Source: Clostridia bacterium
GTDB lineage: Bacteria > Bacillota > Clostridia > Oscillospirales > CAG-272
NCBI GenBank assembly: GCA_017518975.1
Contig: JAFWTH010000053.1
Coordinates: 1 to 47,974 of the forward strand
Direction: 5' to 3'
DNA length: 47,974 nt
Below the pieces are notes generated by a model that had not been told where the DNA came from, ran no database searches, and worked only from the letters and a program-made list of their open reading frames with translations. The position numbers and the translations under genes are program-made. Shown piece after piece: positions 24,708-33,133 of the stretch (position 1 is its first letter; each line of letters starts with the position of its first letter).

Positions 24708-25646
24708 TTATTCTGCTTTTCCAGTGAGTCTTGCGATTTCTTCGGCAAAGTCGTCTTCTCTCTTTTCAAGACCTTCGCCTCTCTCATAGCACCAGAAACC
24801 TTTGAGGGCGATCTTTCCGCCGAATTCTTTCGCGGTCTTTTCAACGTACTGACCGACGGTGAGAGAATCGTCTTTGACATAGCTTTGCTCAGTGAGGCAG
24901 CTCTTTTCAAAGAATTTACCGAGTCTTCCCGTCGCCATCTTCTCAATGATATTTTCGGGTTTGGATGCGTTTTTCGGATCGTTCTTGATCTGAGTCATGA
25001 TGATGCCGAGCTCCTCGTCGATAACCGACTGAGGAACGGATTCTTTGTTAAGATAAGAAACAGGCATAGCGGCGACTTGAAGAGCGATATTCTTGGCGAA
25101 TTCCGGGAATCCGGGGTTGTTCTTCGCAGCGTCGTCGGCATCGAAAGAAATTATAACGCCGGTGGTGCCCTTACCGTGGATGTAAGAAGAGATGATACCG
25201 TCTACGATAACGAAGCGGCGGATGTTCATATTCTCGCCGATCGTGAAGATCATATCCTTGAGCTTACCCTCAACGGTAAAATCAGTATCAAGATAAGGCA
25301 GAGCCAGAAGAGTTGCCATATCGGCAGGTCTATTCTCAATGATCGTGGAAAGGATACCGCGGACAAATTCTTTGAAGGTGTCGTTTTTTGCGACGAAGTC
25401 GGTCTCCGCATTGACTTCGATCTTAGCGGCAACGTTTCCGGCTTCGTTTGTCATTATATCGACGACGCCCTCGGAAGCGATCCTGCTCGCCTTCTTATTA
25501 GCGACAGCAAGTCCTCTTTCGCGAAGAACTTTGACGGCTTCGTCAAAATCGCCGTTCGCTTCGGTGAGCGCTTTTTTGCACTCCATCATTCCGCAGCCGG
25601 TCTTGGCTCTGAGATCGGATACCATTTTTGCAGTTATAGCAGCCAT
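24708..25646 (-). CDS. tsf: Elongation factor Ts
   Basis: A 312-residue EF-Ts, the nucleotide exchange factor for EF-Tu. The N-terminal UBA-like domain has DLRAKTGCGMMECKKALTEA (split at about 10-29) and VLRERGL; the core has ETDFVAKND. It is about 15 to 20 residues longer than the commonest clostridial form, with an acidic, basic-mixed tail. It follows rpsB after 29 bases, the near-universal order. Confidence 0.97.
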   Translation of the reverse strand: MAAITAKMVSDLRAKTGCGMMECKKALTEANGDFDEAVKVLRERGLAVANKKASRIASEGVVDIMTNEAGNVAAKIEVNAETDFVAKNDTFKEFVRGILSTIIENRPADMATLLALPYLDTDFTVEGKLKDMIFTIGENMNIRRFVIVDGIISSYIHGKGTTGVIISFDADDAAKNNPGFPEFAKNIALQVAAMPVSYLNKESVPQSVIDEELGIIMTQIKNDPKNASKPENIIEKMATGRLGKFFEKSCLTEQSYVKDDSLTVGQYVEKTAKEFGGKIALKGFWCYERGEGLEKREDDFAEEIARLTGKAE

Positions 25647-25675
25647 TTCAAATTCCTCCGTTTAATAACTCGTAA

Positions 25676-26419
25676 TTACTCTGCCGCTTCTTCGTCTTCT
25701 TCTGCGTCGTCATCAGTGTCGGATTCAGTGAACTGAGCGCCCTGACGGCTCTCGATGACGGCGTCTGCAAGGACGGAAGCATAAAGACGGATAGCGCGGA
25801 TTGCGTCGTCGTTGCCGGGGATCACGTAATCGGCGTCGTCGGGGTCGCAGTTCGTATCGACGATGGCGACGACCGGAATACCGAGTTTCTTCGCTTCAAG
25901 AACGGCATTGTGCTCTTTTCTCGGGTCAACGATGAAAATAGCAGAGGGAAGCCCGCCCATATCCTTGATGCCGCCGAGGTTTCTTTCAAGGTTGTACATC
26001 TCTTTCTGAAGAGAAGCGACTTCCTTCTTGGGAAGCATATCGAACGTGCCGTCTTCCTGCATCTTTTCAAGGGAACGTAGTCTGTCAATAGAAGTCTTGA
26101 TCGTCTTGTAGTTGGTGAGCATTCCGCCAAGCCATCTGACGTTGACGTAGTACATGCCGCATCTTTCAGCTTCCTCACGGATAGCGTCTGCAGCCTGCTT
26201 CTTCGTTCCGACGAAAAGGATCTTTCCGCCTTCAGCGGCGGTGTCGCGCACGAAGTTATAAGCTTCTTCGAACTTTTTGATCGTCTTCTGAAGGTCGATG
26301 ATATAAAGCCCGTTGCGCTCGGTGAAGATGTACTCTGCCATCTTCGGGTTCCAGCGTCTCGTGTGATGTCCGAAATGGACGCCAGCTTCAAGAAGCTGTT
26401 TGATGGTTACGATAGACAT
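25676..26419 (-). CDS. rpsB: Ribosomal protein uS2
   Basis: A 247-residue S2, a small subunit protein needed for uS1 docking and late assembly. The signature [20 protein letters not shown] begins at about residue 16, with [14 protein letters not shown] and [13 protein letters not shown] later. A C-terminal acidic tail ([14 protein letters not shown]) extends beyond the fold, as often seen in this phylum. The ATG has AGGAGG at 26425-26430. A structured leader of about 110 bases precedes it. Confidence 0.98.
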   Translation of the reverse strand: MSIVTIKQLLEAGVHFGHHTRRWNPKMAEYIFTERNGLYIIDLQKTIKKFEEAYNFVRDTAAEGGKILFVGTKKQAADAIREEAERCGMYYVNVRWLGGMLTNYKTIKTSIDRLRSLEKMQEDGTFDMLPKKEVASLQKEMYNLERNLGGIKDMGGLPSAIFIVDPRKEHNAVLEAKKLGIPVVAIVDTNCDPDDADYVIPGNDDAIRAIRLYASVLADAVIESRQGAQFTESDTDDDAEEDEEAAE

Positions 26420-26531
26420 AATGTCCTCCTACGGTTTTTCCACCATAGTCCGTCATTTCTGTAACCGTATATCCGGCACCGCCAGAAAGAATGGGACTAT
26501 GTGTGTATTAAATTCGTGTCTTTGACACGTA
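26420..26531 (-). promoter_or_regulatory. Structured rpsB leader, possible autoregulatory RNA
   Basis: The minus-strand transcript has a hairpin CGTGTC-AAA-GACACG (26529-26515), then an 8-bp helix CATAGTCC/GGACTATG (26501-26494 with 26451-26444) that encloses a second helix CAGAAA/TTTCTG in plus-strand terms (26483-26488 with 26456-26461). Inside the innermost loop TACGGTT (26469-26463) is perfectly complementary to AACCGTA (26436-26430), which abuts the SD. This looks like a pseudoknot able to touch ribosome binding, as in ribosomal protein autoregulation. No match to a named Rfam family is claimed. Confidence 0.55.
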
Positions 26532-26537
26532 AAGTGT

Positions 26538-26566
26538 ATTATAACATTTTTTTTTTCGTTTTTCAA
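26538..26566 (-). promoter_or_regulatory. Promoter of rpsB-tsf
   Basis: -35 TTGAAA (26566-26561), 17-base spacer, -10 TATAAT (26543-26538). Confidence 0.82.
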
Positions 26567-26584
26567 TAGTTTTTATATTTTTTG

Positions 26585-26614
26585 TAAAGAAAAAAGGGAT
26601 CAAAGTCTGATCCC
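26585..26614 (-). terminator. Terminator overlapping the Cof phosphatase stop codon
   Basis: GGGATCA and TGATCCC form a 7-bp stem with a five-base loop, followed on the minus strand by TTTTTTCTTT. The stop codon at 26600-26602 is inside the 3' arm. Confidence 0.88.
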
Positions 26615-27478
26615 CGTGATTTCGGCGATTTTTTTTGTAACACCGCATTCGGAAGGCGATCCGACAAGCCCGTCCGCTCGAGAAATAACCGTATCGGGTG
26701 AACCGGAAACAGCAAAGCAAAGATCGCTTACTTCAAACATCGGAAGATCATTGAGATTATCACCGAATGAAATAATTCTATCTGCTCCGGTGATTCTCAT
26801 AAGATCCAAAACTGCGTTCTTCTTTGACGCTTCAGTCGAATAGATTTCAACGTATCGGCTGTCTGATGCGTTATCTTTATAGGATGTCATGCAAACGTTC
26901 TTTACGTCGTTCAATCTGTTGAGGAGTTCTTTTCCCTCCCCGTTTCCCACGATCGCGCAAAAATAGATTATTTCTCCGAGTGACTCAGGTCCGGTTTTGA
27001 ACAATTCGTCTTCGGATACTCTGATAAAAGGCTTACCGAAAACAGTTCTCCTTTCGTCAATGAATGACTTCATGTTGTCACCTGAGATCTCAGAATAATA
27101 CGTAAGCATTTCACCGTTTTTATATCGATATACAAGAGGCAGAGTCCCGGAGGCGAGAAATGCCTTCCCTGCTGCGTCCGCGATAGCGTCCGGTATCCTT
27201 TTTACGTCGATAGTCATGCATTTTTTGATGTCCCGTATCATGGTACCGTTCATCAAAGAAACGGGATACGGAACAGGCACGTCCTCAAGAATTCGATCGA
27301 CGGTACGGTATGTTCTTGCAGTTGAAAAAGTAATTTTAACTCCCTCTGAATTTAGTTTCCGTATATTGTCGACACACTCGTCGGAAAGAACGGGCTTTTT
27401 GTCAAAAAGAGTACCATCGAGATCGGTAACGAAAAGCGTATTTTCAAATTCCTTATTCGTGTCGTTATCTCCTTTCAC
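26600..27478 (-). CDS. Cof-type HAD phosphatase
   Basis: A 292-residue HAD-superfamily hydrolase of the Cof (IIB cap) group, which dephosphorylates small sugar phosphates, FMN or similar. HAD motif I is FVTDLDGTLF (nucleophile in DLDGT), motif II is the TFSTAR segment, and motif IV is ISFGDNLNDLPMF. The substrate cannot be assigned. The start is GTG at 27478, overlapping the stop of the upstream permease gene (GTGA), with no separate SD before it, so translation is probably coupled. A run AAAGGAG just after the start is not followed by a usable start codon. Confidence 0.9.
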   Translation of the reverse strand: MKGDNDTNKEFENTLFVTDLDGTLFDKKPVLSDECVDNIRKLNSEGVKITFSTARTYRTVDRILEDVPVPYPVSLMNGTMIRDIKKCMTIDVKRIPDAIADAAGKAFLASGTLPLVYRYKNGEMLTYYSEISGDNMKSFIDERRTVFGKPFIRVSEDELFKTGPESLGEIIYFCAIVGNGEGKELLNRLNDVKNVCMTSYKDNASDSRYVEIYSTEASKKNAVLDLMRITGADRIISFGDNLNDLPMFEVSDLCFAVSGSPDTVISRADGLVGSPSECGVTKKIAEITGIRL

Positions 27479-28413
27479 AAAGAACCGATAAACTGAGCGA
27501 ACATAACAAGCAGCGGAAGCGTTCCGACAGAAAACAAAGTAGTAATTCCGACAAGTTGAGATGAATAACTCGAATCCATTGAATACAGTTCACTGAACAT
27601 TGAGATTACGGAAGCTGAGGGAAGCGCCGCCATCACCGTCCCGAAAACAATGAAAAACGGATCAAGACCGATCAGTCGAAGAACGCAGGCGGTAATGACG
27701 GGAATTACGGCGAGTTTAAGAATTGACACGATATAAGACGAAACATTGCCGAATATCTGCTTAGGTGAACGAGAAGCAATAAGCGCGCCTGTTATCAAAA
27801 GTGAAACCGGTGTACAAAGACCTGCAAGATACTGAGAAAAGGAAACGATCGCCGGAGGCATTCTGAAAGGGAGAAGGAACAGAACGATGCCGATCAGACT
27901 TGGAACAGTTCCGTAATTTATAAAAATCTTCTTGGGTGTGAGCTTAATATCATCCCTTCCGCGTGACAAAACGAATACTCCCCACGTCCATAAGAACAGA
28001 TGAAAGCCTATCAGATAAAAGGCTCCGCAGAATAGACCTTTTTCGCCGTAAATGGAACTTATGATAGGAAACCCGATAAATCCGCAGTTGGTGAATATCA
28101 GAGCAAATTCGATTATGGATCTGTTGCTGTTTTTTTTGAACCCTTTTGAAAACAGGAAAGCAAGCAGTGCCATGAAAACATGAAGGCAGAAACTCAAAAC
28201 AAGTGTAAAAAGTCCCATTTTAAGATTTTCGATAGAAAAATCAAGGGAAATAAGAGATGAGATCAATAAAAACGGCTGACCGATTTTAACAATAACCGCA
28301 GAGAGTTTTTTTGTTGTTATTTCATCGATTATTCGCGTTTTATTTGCGATAAAACCTGCAGCAAGCAATAAAAAAAGGGTCGCGTCGGACGAGAGAAGCG
28401 CTCCGTAATTCAT
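27475..28413 (-). CDS. AEC-family permease
   Basis: A 312-residue membrane protein of the auxin efflux carrier (AEC) family, with about ten membrane segments arranged as two five-helix halves. Family-typical parts are FALIFTNCGFIGFPI (about 106-120) and the C-terminal AALPSASVISMFSELYSMDS (about 264-283). Bacterial AEC proteins move malate, malonate or other small organic acids; the substrate is unknown. The ATG has GGAG upstream. It forms a two-gene operon with the Cof phosphatase. Confidence 0.88.
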   Translation of the reverse strand: MNYGALLSSDATLFLLLAAGFIANKTRIIDEITTKKLSAVIVKIGQPFLLISSLISLDFSIENLKMGLFTLVLSFCLHVFMALLAFLFSKGFKKNSNRSIIEFALIFTNCGFIGFPIISSIYGEKGLFCGAFYLIGFHLFLWTWGVFVLSRGRDDIKLTPKKIFINYGTVPSLIGIVLFLLPFRMPPAIVSFSQYLAGLCTPVSLLITGALIASRSPKQIFGNVSSYIVSILKLAVIPVITACVLRLIGLDPFFIVFGTVMAALPSASVISMFSELYSMDSSYSSQLVGITTLFSVGTLPLLVMFAQFIGSL

Positions 28414-28448
28414 ATATACTCCGTTTCAATGGATATACGTCTACGGAT

Positions 28449-28477
28449 ATAATACCATATCATCTTTTTATTGTCTA
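28449..28477 (-). promoter_or_regulatory. Promoter of the AEC permease operon
   Basis: -35 TAGACA (28477-28472), 17-base spacer, -10 TATTAT (28454-28449). It is back-to-back with the plus-strand promoter at 28506-28534; their -35 elements are 28 bases apart, so one regulator could affect both. Confidence 0.6.
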
Positions 28478-28505
28478 TATTCGCGGCGAAATTCGGTTCC
28501 TTATG

Positions 28506-28534
28506 TTGATTTTATGTAATCAATGGTTTATAAT
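28506..28534 (+). promoter_or_regulatory. Promoter of the glycoside-hydrolase-like operon
   Basis: -35 TTGATT (28506-28511), 17-base spacer, -10 TATAAT (28529-28534). The in-frame ATG at 28523 is within the spacer, so it cannot be the translation start for this transcript. Confidence 0.75.
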
Positions 28535-28582
28535 CAAACCATAAAACCGATACATCGTTTAAAGAAAGGCAATCTCCTAAAA

Positions 28583-31162
28583 ATGACCGTACGTGATAAA
28601 CTCGACAAGTGTCTTAACGGCACACCCGATAATCATATTCTTCCCTTTTTCTGGCAGCACGGAGAAGACGACGAAACGATACTCGAGGAACTGCATCGAA
28701 TAGCGGCTTCGGGCGTCGGTGCGCTCTGTGTGGAATCACGGCCTCATGATGGTTTCGTTCGTGAGCCTTGGTGGGAAGATATGACTTTGATTCTTGAAGA
28801 ATCGAAAAAACTCGATCTTGATGTATGGGTGTTTGACGATAAGTATTTTCCGACAGGTTTTTGTAACGGCGCTGTAAAAGACAGATTTCCTGAACTCGGG
28901 AAAAGAGGAATAACAGAGAAACATATCGACGTATGCGGACCGGTAAAGGACGGATGCGTCATCCTTGAGGGTTGGGCTGAAGAGAACGATTCTTTTCTTG
29001 CGGCAATTGCTTGCAAGCGCGGAGATAACGGTGAAGAACTAACAGGTGAATGTTTTGAAATTACCGAAGATGTGCACGACGGTTTGATCTGGTTCGACGT
29101 TCCCGACGGGGTATGGAGGATCTTTCTTATCTTTGAAAGACCGGTCAGCGACGGAAGAGTCGATTTTACTAATCCTGAATCCGTCGATTTGATGTTTTCC
29201 GAAATTTACGAACCTCATTATAAAAAACTCGGGAAGTATTTCGGAAACACTTTCAAGGGTTTTTTCAGCGACGAACCTTTCCTGATGAATCACGGTGAGT
29301 TGCCTGTTCATGGAAAAACAAAATCTCACGGAGTATATCCATGGAACAGGTTCATAAAAAAAGAACTTGCTGAAAGGTACGGAAAAGATTGGTTAATCCA
29401 TCTTCCGTCGCTTTGGTTCACAATGAACGGGGTATCTCCCAAATACAGAGTGAATTATATGGATGGGGTTACAACGCTGTACAAAACGAATTTCTGCGAC
29501 AGAGTCGGAAACTGGTGCCGCGCTCACGGAGTTGAATATATCGGACACATTGTCGAAGATTACGATCAGCATTCAAATACCGGCAGCGGAGGACATTATT
29601 TCAGATCACTTGACGGTCAGGATATGGCGGGAATCGACGTGGTGTTGTGTCAGATCGTCCCCGGCATGACGGATCACGCGAACGTTTGCCCATGTTGGTA
29701 CGACACTGCTGATCCTGATTTCTTCCATTTCAGTCTCGCTAAACTTGCCGCGTCGCACGCCGATATACAACCGGAAAAGAAAGGTCGGGCAATGTGCGAG
29801 ATTTTCGGAGCGTACGGTTGGGCCGAAGGTCTCAAAATGATGAAATGGCTCGCAGATCACATGTTAGTCCGTGGTCTTAATCACTTTGTTCCGCACGCGT
29901 TTTCAGCAAAGTTTCCTGATGAAGTCCCCCCGCAGTTCTCAGGCGCGGGACACAACGCCGAGTTCAGATATTTCAGAATACTGATGGATTATATGAACAG
30001 AGTATCAACAATGCTCGATACCGGACGTCATATATGTTCTGCTGCTCTGTTATATCATGCGGAAGCTGAATGGAGCGGCGGAGATTATATGAAATTCTAT
30101 AAACCCGCGCGTAAACTCACCGAAAGCAACTTAGATTATGACGTTATATCAATTGATTATCTTTTAAGATCAACATATAAAAACGGCAAGTTGGAACTCT
30201 CAGGCCAAGTATTCGATTGTATGGTTGTTCCCTACAGCGAGTTCCTCCCGGAGAAAGCTTTATTTAAACTTAAAGAACTTTCGGAAAACGGTGTCGACGT
30301 AGTATTCGTCGACGGAATTACCGAAAAAACGGTCGAAGGAAATGATTTTACGATCAGAGGTGACAATGTATTCTGCACGGAGTTGTCTTCTCTTTCCTCA
30401 TGGATGAAAGACAGAGGGTATTATGACATCTCAGCAGATACAGACTGTACTTATCTCAGATTCTATCACAGAACCGCCGGGGAAGAAGACGTATATATGC
30501 TTACGAACGAGGGAATCAACGATACACTCAAAACCAAAGTGTCATTCAGCGCTTTCAATGGAGGTAAGTTCGTTCGTTACGCACCGCTTGAAAACACTGC
30601 ACATGTTGAATACAGTGAAAATAATACGATTGACGTCACACTTAAACCTTATGAGTCAGTCGTGTTTGTCTTCGGAACGGATATGACTGGATTATTCGAG
30701 TCTGAAAACTATGAGACAACGGGAACCAAAAGCATTTCCGGAGATTGGAAAGTCTCTTTCTGCACGGCAGAAGAGTTTCCCTCATTCAAAGACGACAGGG
30801 TTTTCACGAAACTTGAAAATATCACTTCCCCTAAACTTTTGCCAAGGTTCGGAGGGTTTATAAAGTATAATACATGTTTTGAACTTTCCGTTATCCAGGG
30901 TAGGAAGTATACTCTCGATCTCGGATACGTAGGTGAGACAGCGGAAGTTGAGGTTAACGGTATTCCGTGCGGAACAAAGATCGTTCCCCCGTATATATTT
31001 GATATTACCGAAAGCATTAAGAACGGAGTAAATGAACTCTGCGTTATAGTTTCTAATCACCTCGGATATGAACAAAGGGATCTTTGCTCGAAATATTTGC
31101 TTATGGAACCGTCCGGTTTGCTCGGACCGGTCAAACTGTCCGAAAGGAATTCTTTGAAATGA
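28583..31162 (+). CDS. Uncharacterised glycoside-hydrolase-like protein (GH106-related look)
   Basis: An 859-residue protein with no signal peptide, so cytoplasmic. The N-terminal half looks like a TIM-barrel glycosidase of the loose GH106/GH42-like group: ILPFFWQHGEDDETILEEL near the start, GVGALCVESRPHDGF, then DVWVFDDKYFPTGFCNGAV (about 92-110), FKGFFSDEPF and YIGHIVEDYD. The middle (about 475-610) resembles the alpha/beta domain common in such enzymes (ICSAALLYHAEAEWSGG). The last ~150 residues look like a galactose-binding/GH2-type beta sandwich (AEVEVNGIPCGTKIVPPY). Acidic residues such as FSDEP and IVEDYD are plausible catalytic candidates, not proven. The start at 28583 follows from the promoter position; its SD (AAAGG) is weak. 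The next gene overlaps the stop (ATGA). Confidence 0.75.
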   Translation: MTVRDKLDKCLNGTPDNHILPFFWQHGEDDETILEELHRIAASGVGALCVESRPHDGFVREPWWEDMTLILEESKKLDLDVWVFDDKYFPTGFCNGAVKDRFPELGKRGITEKHIDVCGPVKDGCVILEGWAEENDSFLAAIACKRGDNGEELTGECFEITEDVHDGLIWFDVPDGVWRIFLIFERPVSDGRVDFTNPESVDLMFSEIYEPHYKKLGKYFGNTFKGFFSDEPFLMNHGELPVHGKTKSHGVYPWNRFIKKELAERYGKDWLIHLPSLWFTMNGVSPKYRVNYMDGVTTLYKTNFCDRVGNWCRAHGVEYIGHIVEDYDQHSNTGSGGHYFRSLDGQDMAGIDVVLCQIVPGMTDHANVCPCWYDTADPDFFHFSLAKLAASHADIQPEKKGRAMCEIFGAYGWAEGLKMMKWLADHMLVRGLNHFVPHAFSAKFPDEVPPQFSGAGHNAEFRYFRILMDYMNRVSTMLDTGRHICSAALLYHAEAEWSGGDYMKFYKPARKLTESNLDYDVISIDYLLRSTYKNGKLELSGQVFDCMVVPYSEFLPEKALFKLKELSENGVDVVFVDGITEKTVEGNDFTIRGDNVFCTELSSLSSWMKDRGYYDISADTDCTYLRFYHRTAGEEDVYMLTNEGINDTLKTKVSFSAFNGGKFVRYAPLENTAHVEYSENNTIDVTLKPYESVVFVFGTDMTGLFESENYETTGTKSISGDWKVSFCTAEEFPSFKDDRVFTKLENITSPKLLPRFGGFIKYNTCFELSVIQGRKYTLDLGYVGETAEVEVNGIPCGTKIVPPYIFDITESIKNGVNELCVIVSNHLGYEQRDLCSKYLLMEPSGLLGPVKLSERNSLK

Positions 31163-32160
31163 AAGAATTGAAATTCGGGATAATAGGGACCGGAATGATA
31201 AGCGGTATGTTCGTTGAAGCAGTACGTGAAGTGAGCGATACGTCCGTTACAGCTGTTCTGTCAAGAAAACGTGAAACCGGAGAAGAATTCGTGTCCCGAT
31301 ATTTTGGGGGAAGCGTCTTACGTCCTGCAGTCGTTACTGATGTAAAAGAATTGTTCTTATCAAACGTAAACGCGATATATATAGCCGCACCAAACAGATT
31401 ACATTCTGAGCTGTCAATTGAAGCAATGAAAGCCGGATTTGACGTACTGTGCGAAAAGCCGATTGCTTCTAATTCCGCAGAATGCAAAGAAATGTTTTCC
31501 GTTTCCGAGAAGACGGGAAAAGTGCTGCTCGAGGCTATGCGTCCGGCATTCGATCCTGCTTATGATTCGGTTTTACAAGCTCTTAATGAAATCGGGATTA
31601 TAAGACACGTTTCCTTTGAATACTGTCAGTACTCGTCCAGATACGATAGGTTCAAAAACGGAGAGTACACGCGCGCCTTCGATCCTTCGTACTCTAACGC
31701 TGCCGTCATGGATATCGGGATATACCCTATTTACGTTTGTTTGATGCTTTTCGGGAAACCAGACGGAATGGTACGCGCTTATTCTACGATATTTGACAAC
31801 GGTATGGAAGGCGGAGGCGAGGCAATATTAAAGTATGACGGTGTGACTGCCGTATTATCATATTCAAAAATATGTGACAGCGTCAATCCGTCGGTGATCA
31901 TCGGAGAAAAAGGATCGATATCGATCGATAAACTTTCGTCTCCGTCTGTGGTCTTACTTTCAAAAAAAGGAAAAACGGATTCAGAGGTTATCTATTCCTC
32001 CGCGAAGAGTAACAATATGAGATTCGAAGTAATGAAATTCAAAGAACTGGTGACAAATCGTGACGTTGAACATAAATACGCGGCAATATCCCGAATATCG
32101 ATGGAAATGACAGACGGGATACGCCGCGAAAATGGTATTGTGTTTGAAGCAGATAAATAA
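31159..32160 (+). CDS. Gfo/Idh/MocA-family oxidoreductase
   Basis: A 333-residue NAD(P)-dependent oxidoreductase. The Rossmann motif is FGIIGTGMISGMF (about 6-18), the conserved EKPIASN (catalytic lysine) follows at about 97-103, and a C-terminal alpha/beta domain contains the DIGIYPIYVCLMLFG segment with the family's conserved D-G-Y pattern. Family members oxidise or epimerise sugars, inositol or other polyols. The frame opens at 31084, but the ATG at 31159 overlaps the upstream stop and begins MKELKFGIIGTG, so it is the start. Coupling to the glycosidase-like gene suggests it processes the released sugar. Confidence 0.92.
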   Translation: MKELKFGIIGTGMISGMFVEAVREVSDTSVTAVLSRKRETGEEFVSRYFGGSVLRPAVVTDVKELFLSNVNAIYIAAPNRLHSELSIEAMKAGFDVLCEKPIASNSAECKEMFSVSEKTGKVLLEAMRPAFDPAYDSVLQALNEIGIIRHVSFEYCQYSSRYDRFKNGEYTRAFDPSYSNAAVMDIGIYPIYVCLMLFGKPDGMVRAYSTIFDNGMEGGGEAILKYDGVTAVLSYSKICDSVNPSVIIGEKGSISIDKLSSPSVVLLSKKGKTDSEVIYSSAKSNNMRFEVMKFKELVTNRDVEHKYAAISRISMEMTDGIRRENGIVFEADK

Positions 32161-32162
32161 AA

Positions 32163-33074
32163 TCATCCTACTCCGTTCAGATATTCAAGAGCTTTTTTTG
32201 CAGCAGACGCGCCGTCTGCGCATGCAGTGACTATCTGACGGAGTTTTTTATTCCTGGTATCTCCAGCAGCGAAAATACCTGGTGTAGAAGTAAGACAATC
32301 TTCTCCGGATTCGATGTACCCGTCGTCAGAAAGCTCTACAAACTCTGAATATGCATCGTTGTCAGATATCAATCCCGTTGCAACAAAAACTCCGCTGACC
32401 GGAATAGTATGGGCTTCACCTGTTTTAGTACTCTTCACCTCGATACCCGAAAGAACGTCTTCTCCTGTAATACGCACGGGAACGTGTGAAGTTACACGCT
32501 CTAAATTATCAAAAGAATCAAGCGCGCGCACGTATTTCTCATCAGCTCTGAACTCGTCTCTTCTGTGAATGAGATAAACACGCTTGCAAACGCCACACAG
32601 ATATGCGGCGTCTTCGAGCGCGCTGTTTCCGCCACCGACGACCGCTACGTCCTTTTCTTTGAAAAAGTTACCGTCGCATACAGCACAGTAAGATACTCCG
32701 CGCCCCGCAAATTCTTTTTCACCGGGAACGTCTAGTTTCCTTCTCTTGACGCCGTTTGCAATAATTACGGCATCTGCCTCATATGTGTTGATTCGACAAA
32801 TGACTTTAAATAAGGAATCCGAACGACTGATCGAAATAACTTCATCCGTTGTAAGAGTTACACCGGATTTTGTTACACAGTCAAACATACGTTGTGAGAG
32901 CTCCCACCCCGCGATTTCGGGAAACCCGGGATAATTCTCAATACGAGCTGTTGTGGTCATCTGCCCGCCGTACATTCCCTTCTCTATAAGGCGTACGTTC
33001 AACCCGGAATCTGCTGCGTAGATAGCAGCGGTCATGCCTGCAGGGCCCGCTCCGATTATTATTATATTTTTCAT
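32163..33074 (-). CDS. trxB: Thioredoxin reductase
   Basis: A 303-residue flavoprotein that reduces thioredoxin. FAD motif IIGAGPAGMTAAIYA (about 6-20), redox pair CAVC (C130, C133) followed by DG, nucleotide motif GGGNSALEDAAYL, HRRDEFR consistent with NADPH, and a C-terminal GIFAAGDTRNKKLRQIVTA (about 269-287). The ATG is preceded by GGAAG. Its stop codon is only two bases from the end of the convergent oxidoreductase gene, with no terminator visible between them. No thioredoxin gene is adjacent. Confidence 0.96.
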   Translation of the reverse strand: MKNIIIIGAGPAGMTAAIYAADSGLNVRLIEKGMYGGQMTTTARIENYPGFPEIAGWELSQRMFDCVTKSGVTLTTDEVISISRSDSLFKVICRINTYEADAVIIANGVKRRKLDVPGEKEFAGRGVSYCAVCDGNFFKEKDVAVVGGGNSALEDAAYLCGVCKRVYLIHRRDEFRADEKYVRALDSFDNLERVTSHVPVRITGEDVLSGIEVKSTKTGEAHTIPVSGVFVATGLISDNDAYSEFVELSDDGYIESGEDCLTSTPGIFAAGDTRNKKLRQIVTACADGASAAKKALEYLNGVG

Positions 33075-33133
33075 TTTTCAACTTCCAAAAACTTTTTTGT
33101 TATGATTTACAGCACAAAAAACATTTATACTTT

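Noticed and set aside
24675..25736. 353-residue open frame on the plus strand opposite tsf
   Set aside because: Antisense shadow of EF-Ts; no recognisable protein features and it crosses the tsf terminator and the tsf-rpsB junction.
32203..32222. GCAGACG/CGTCTGC hairpin inside the trxB end
   Set aside because: It lies in well-conserved coding sequence, lacks a U-tract, and cannot serve as a terminator for the convergent gene.
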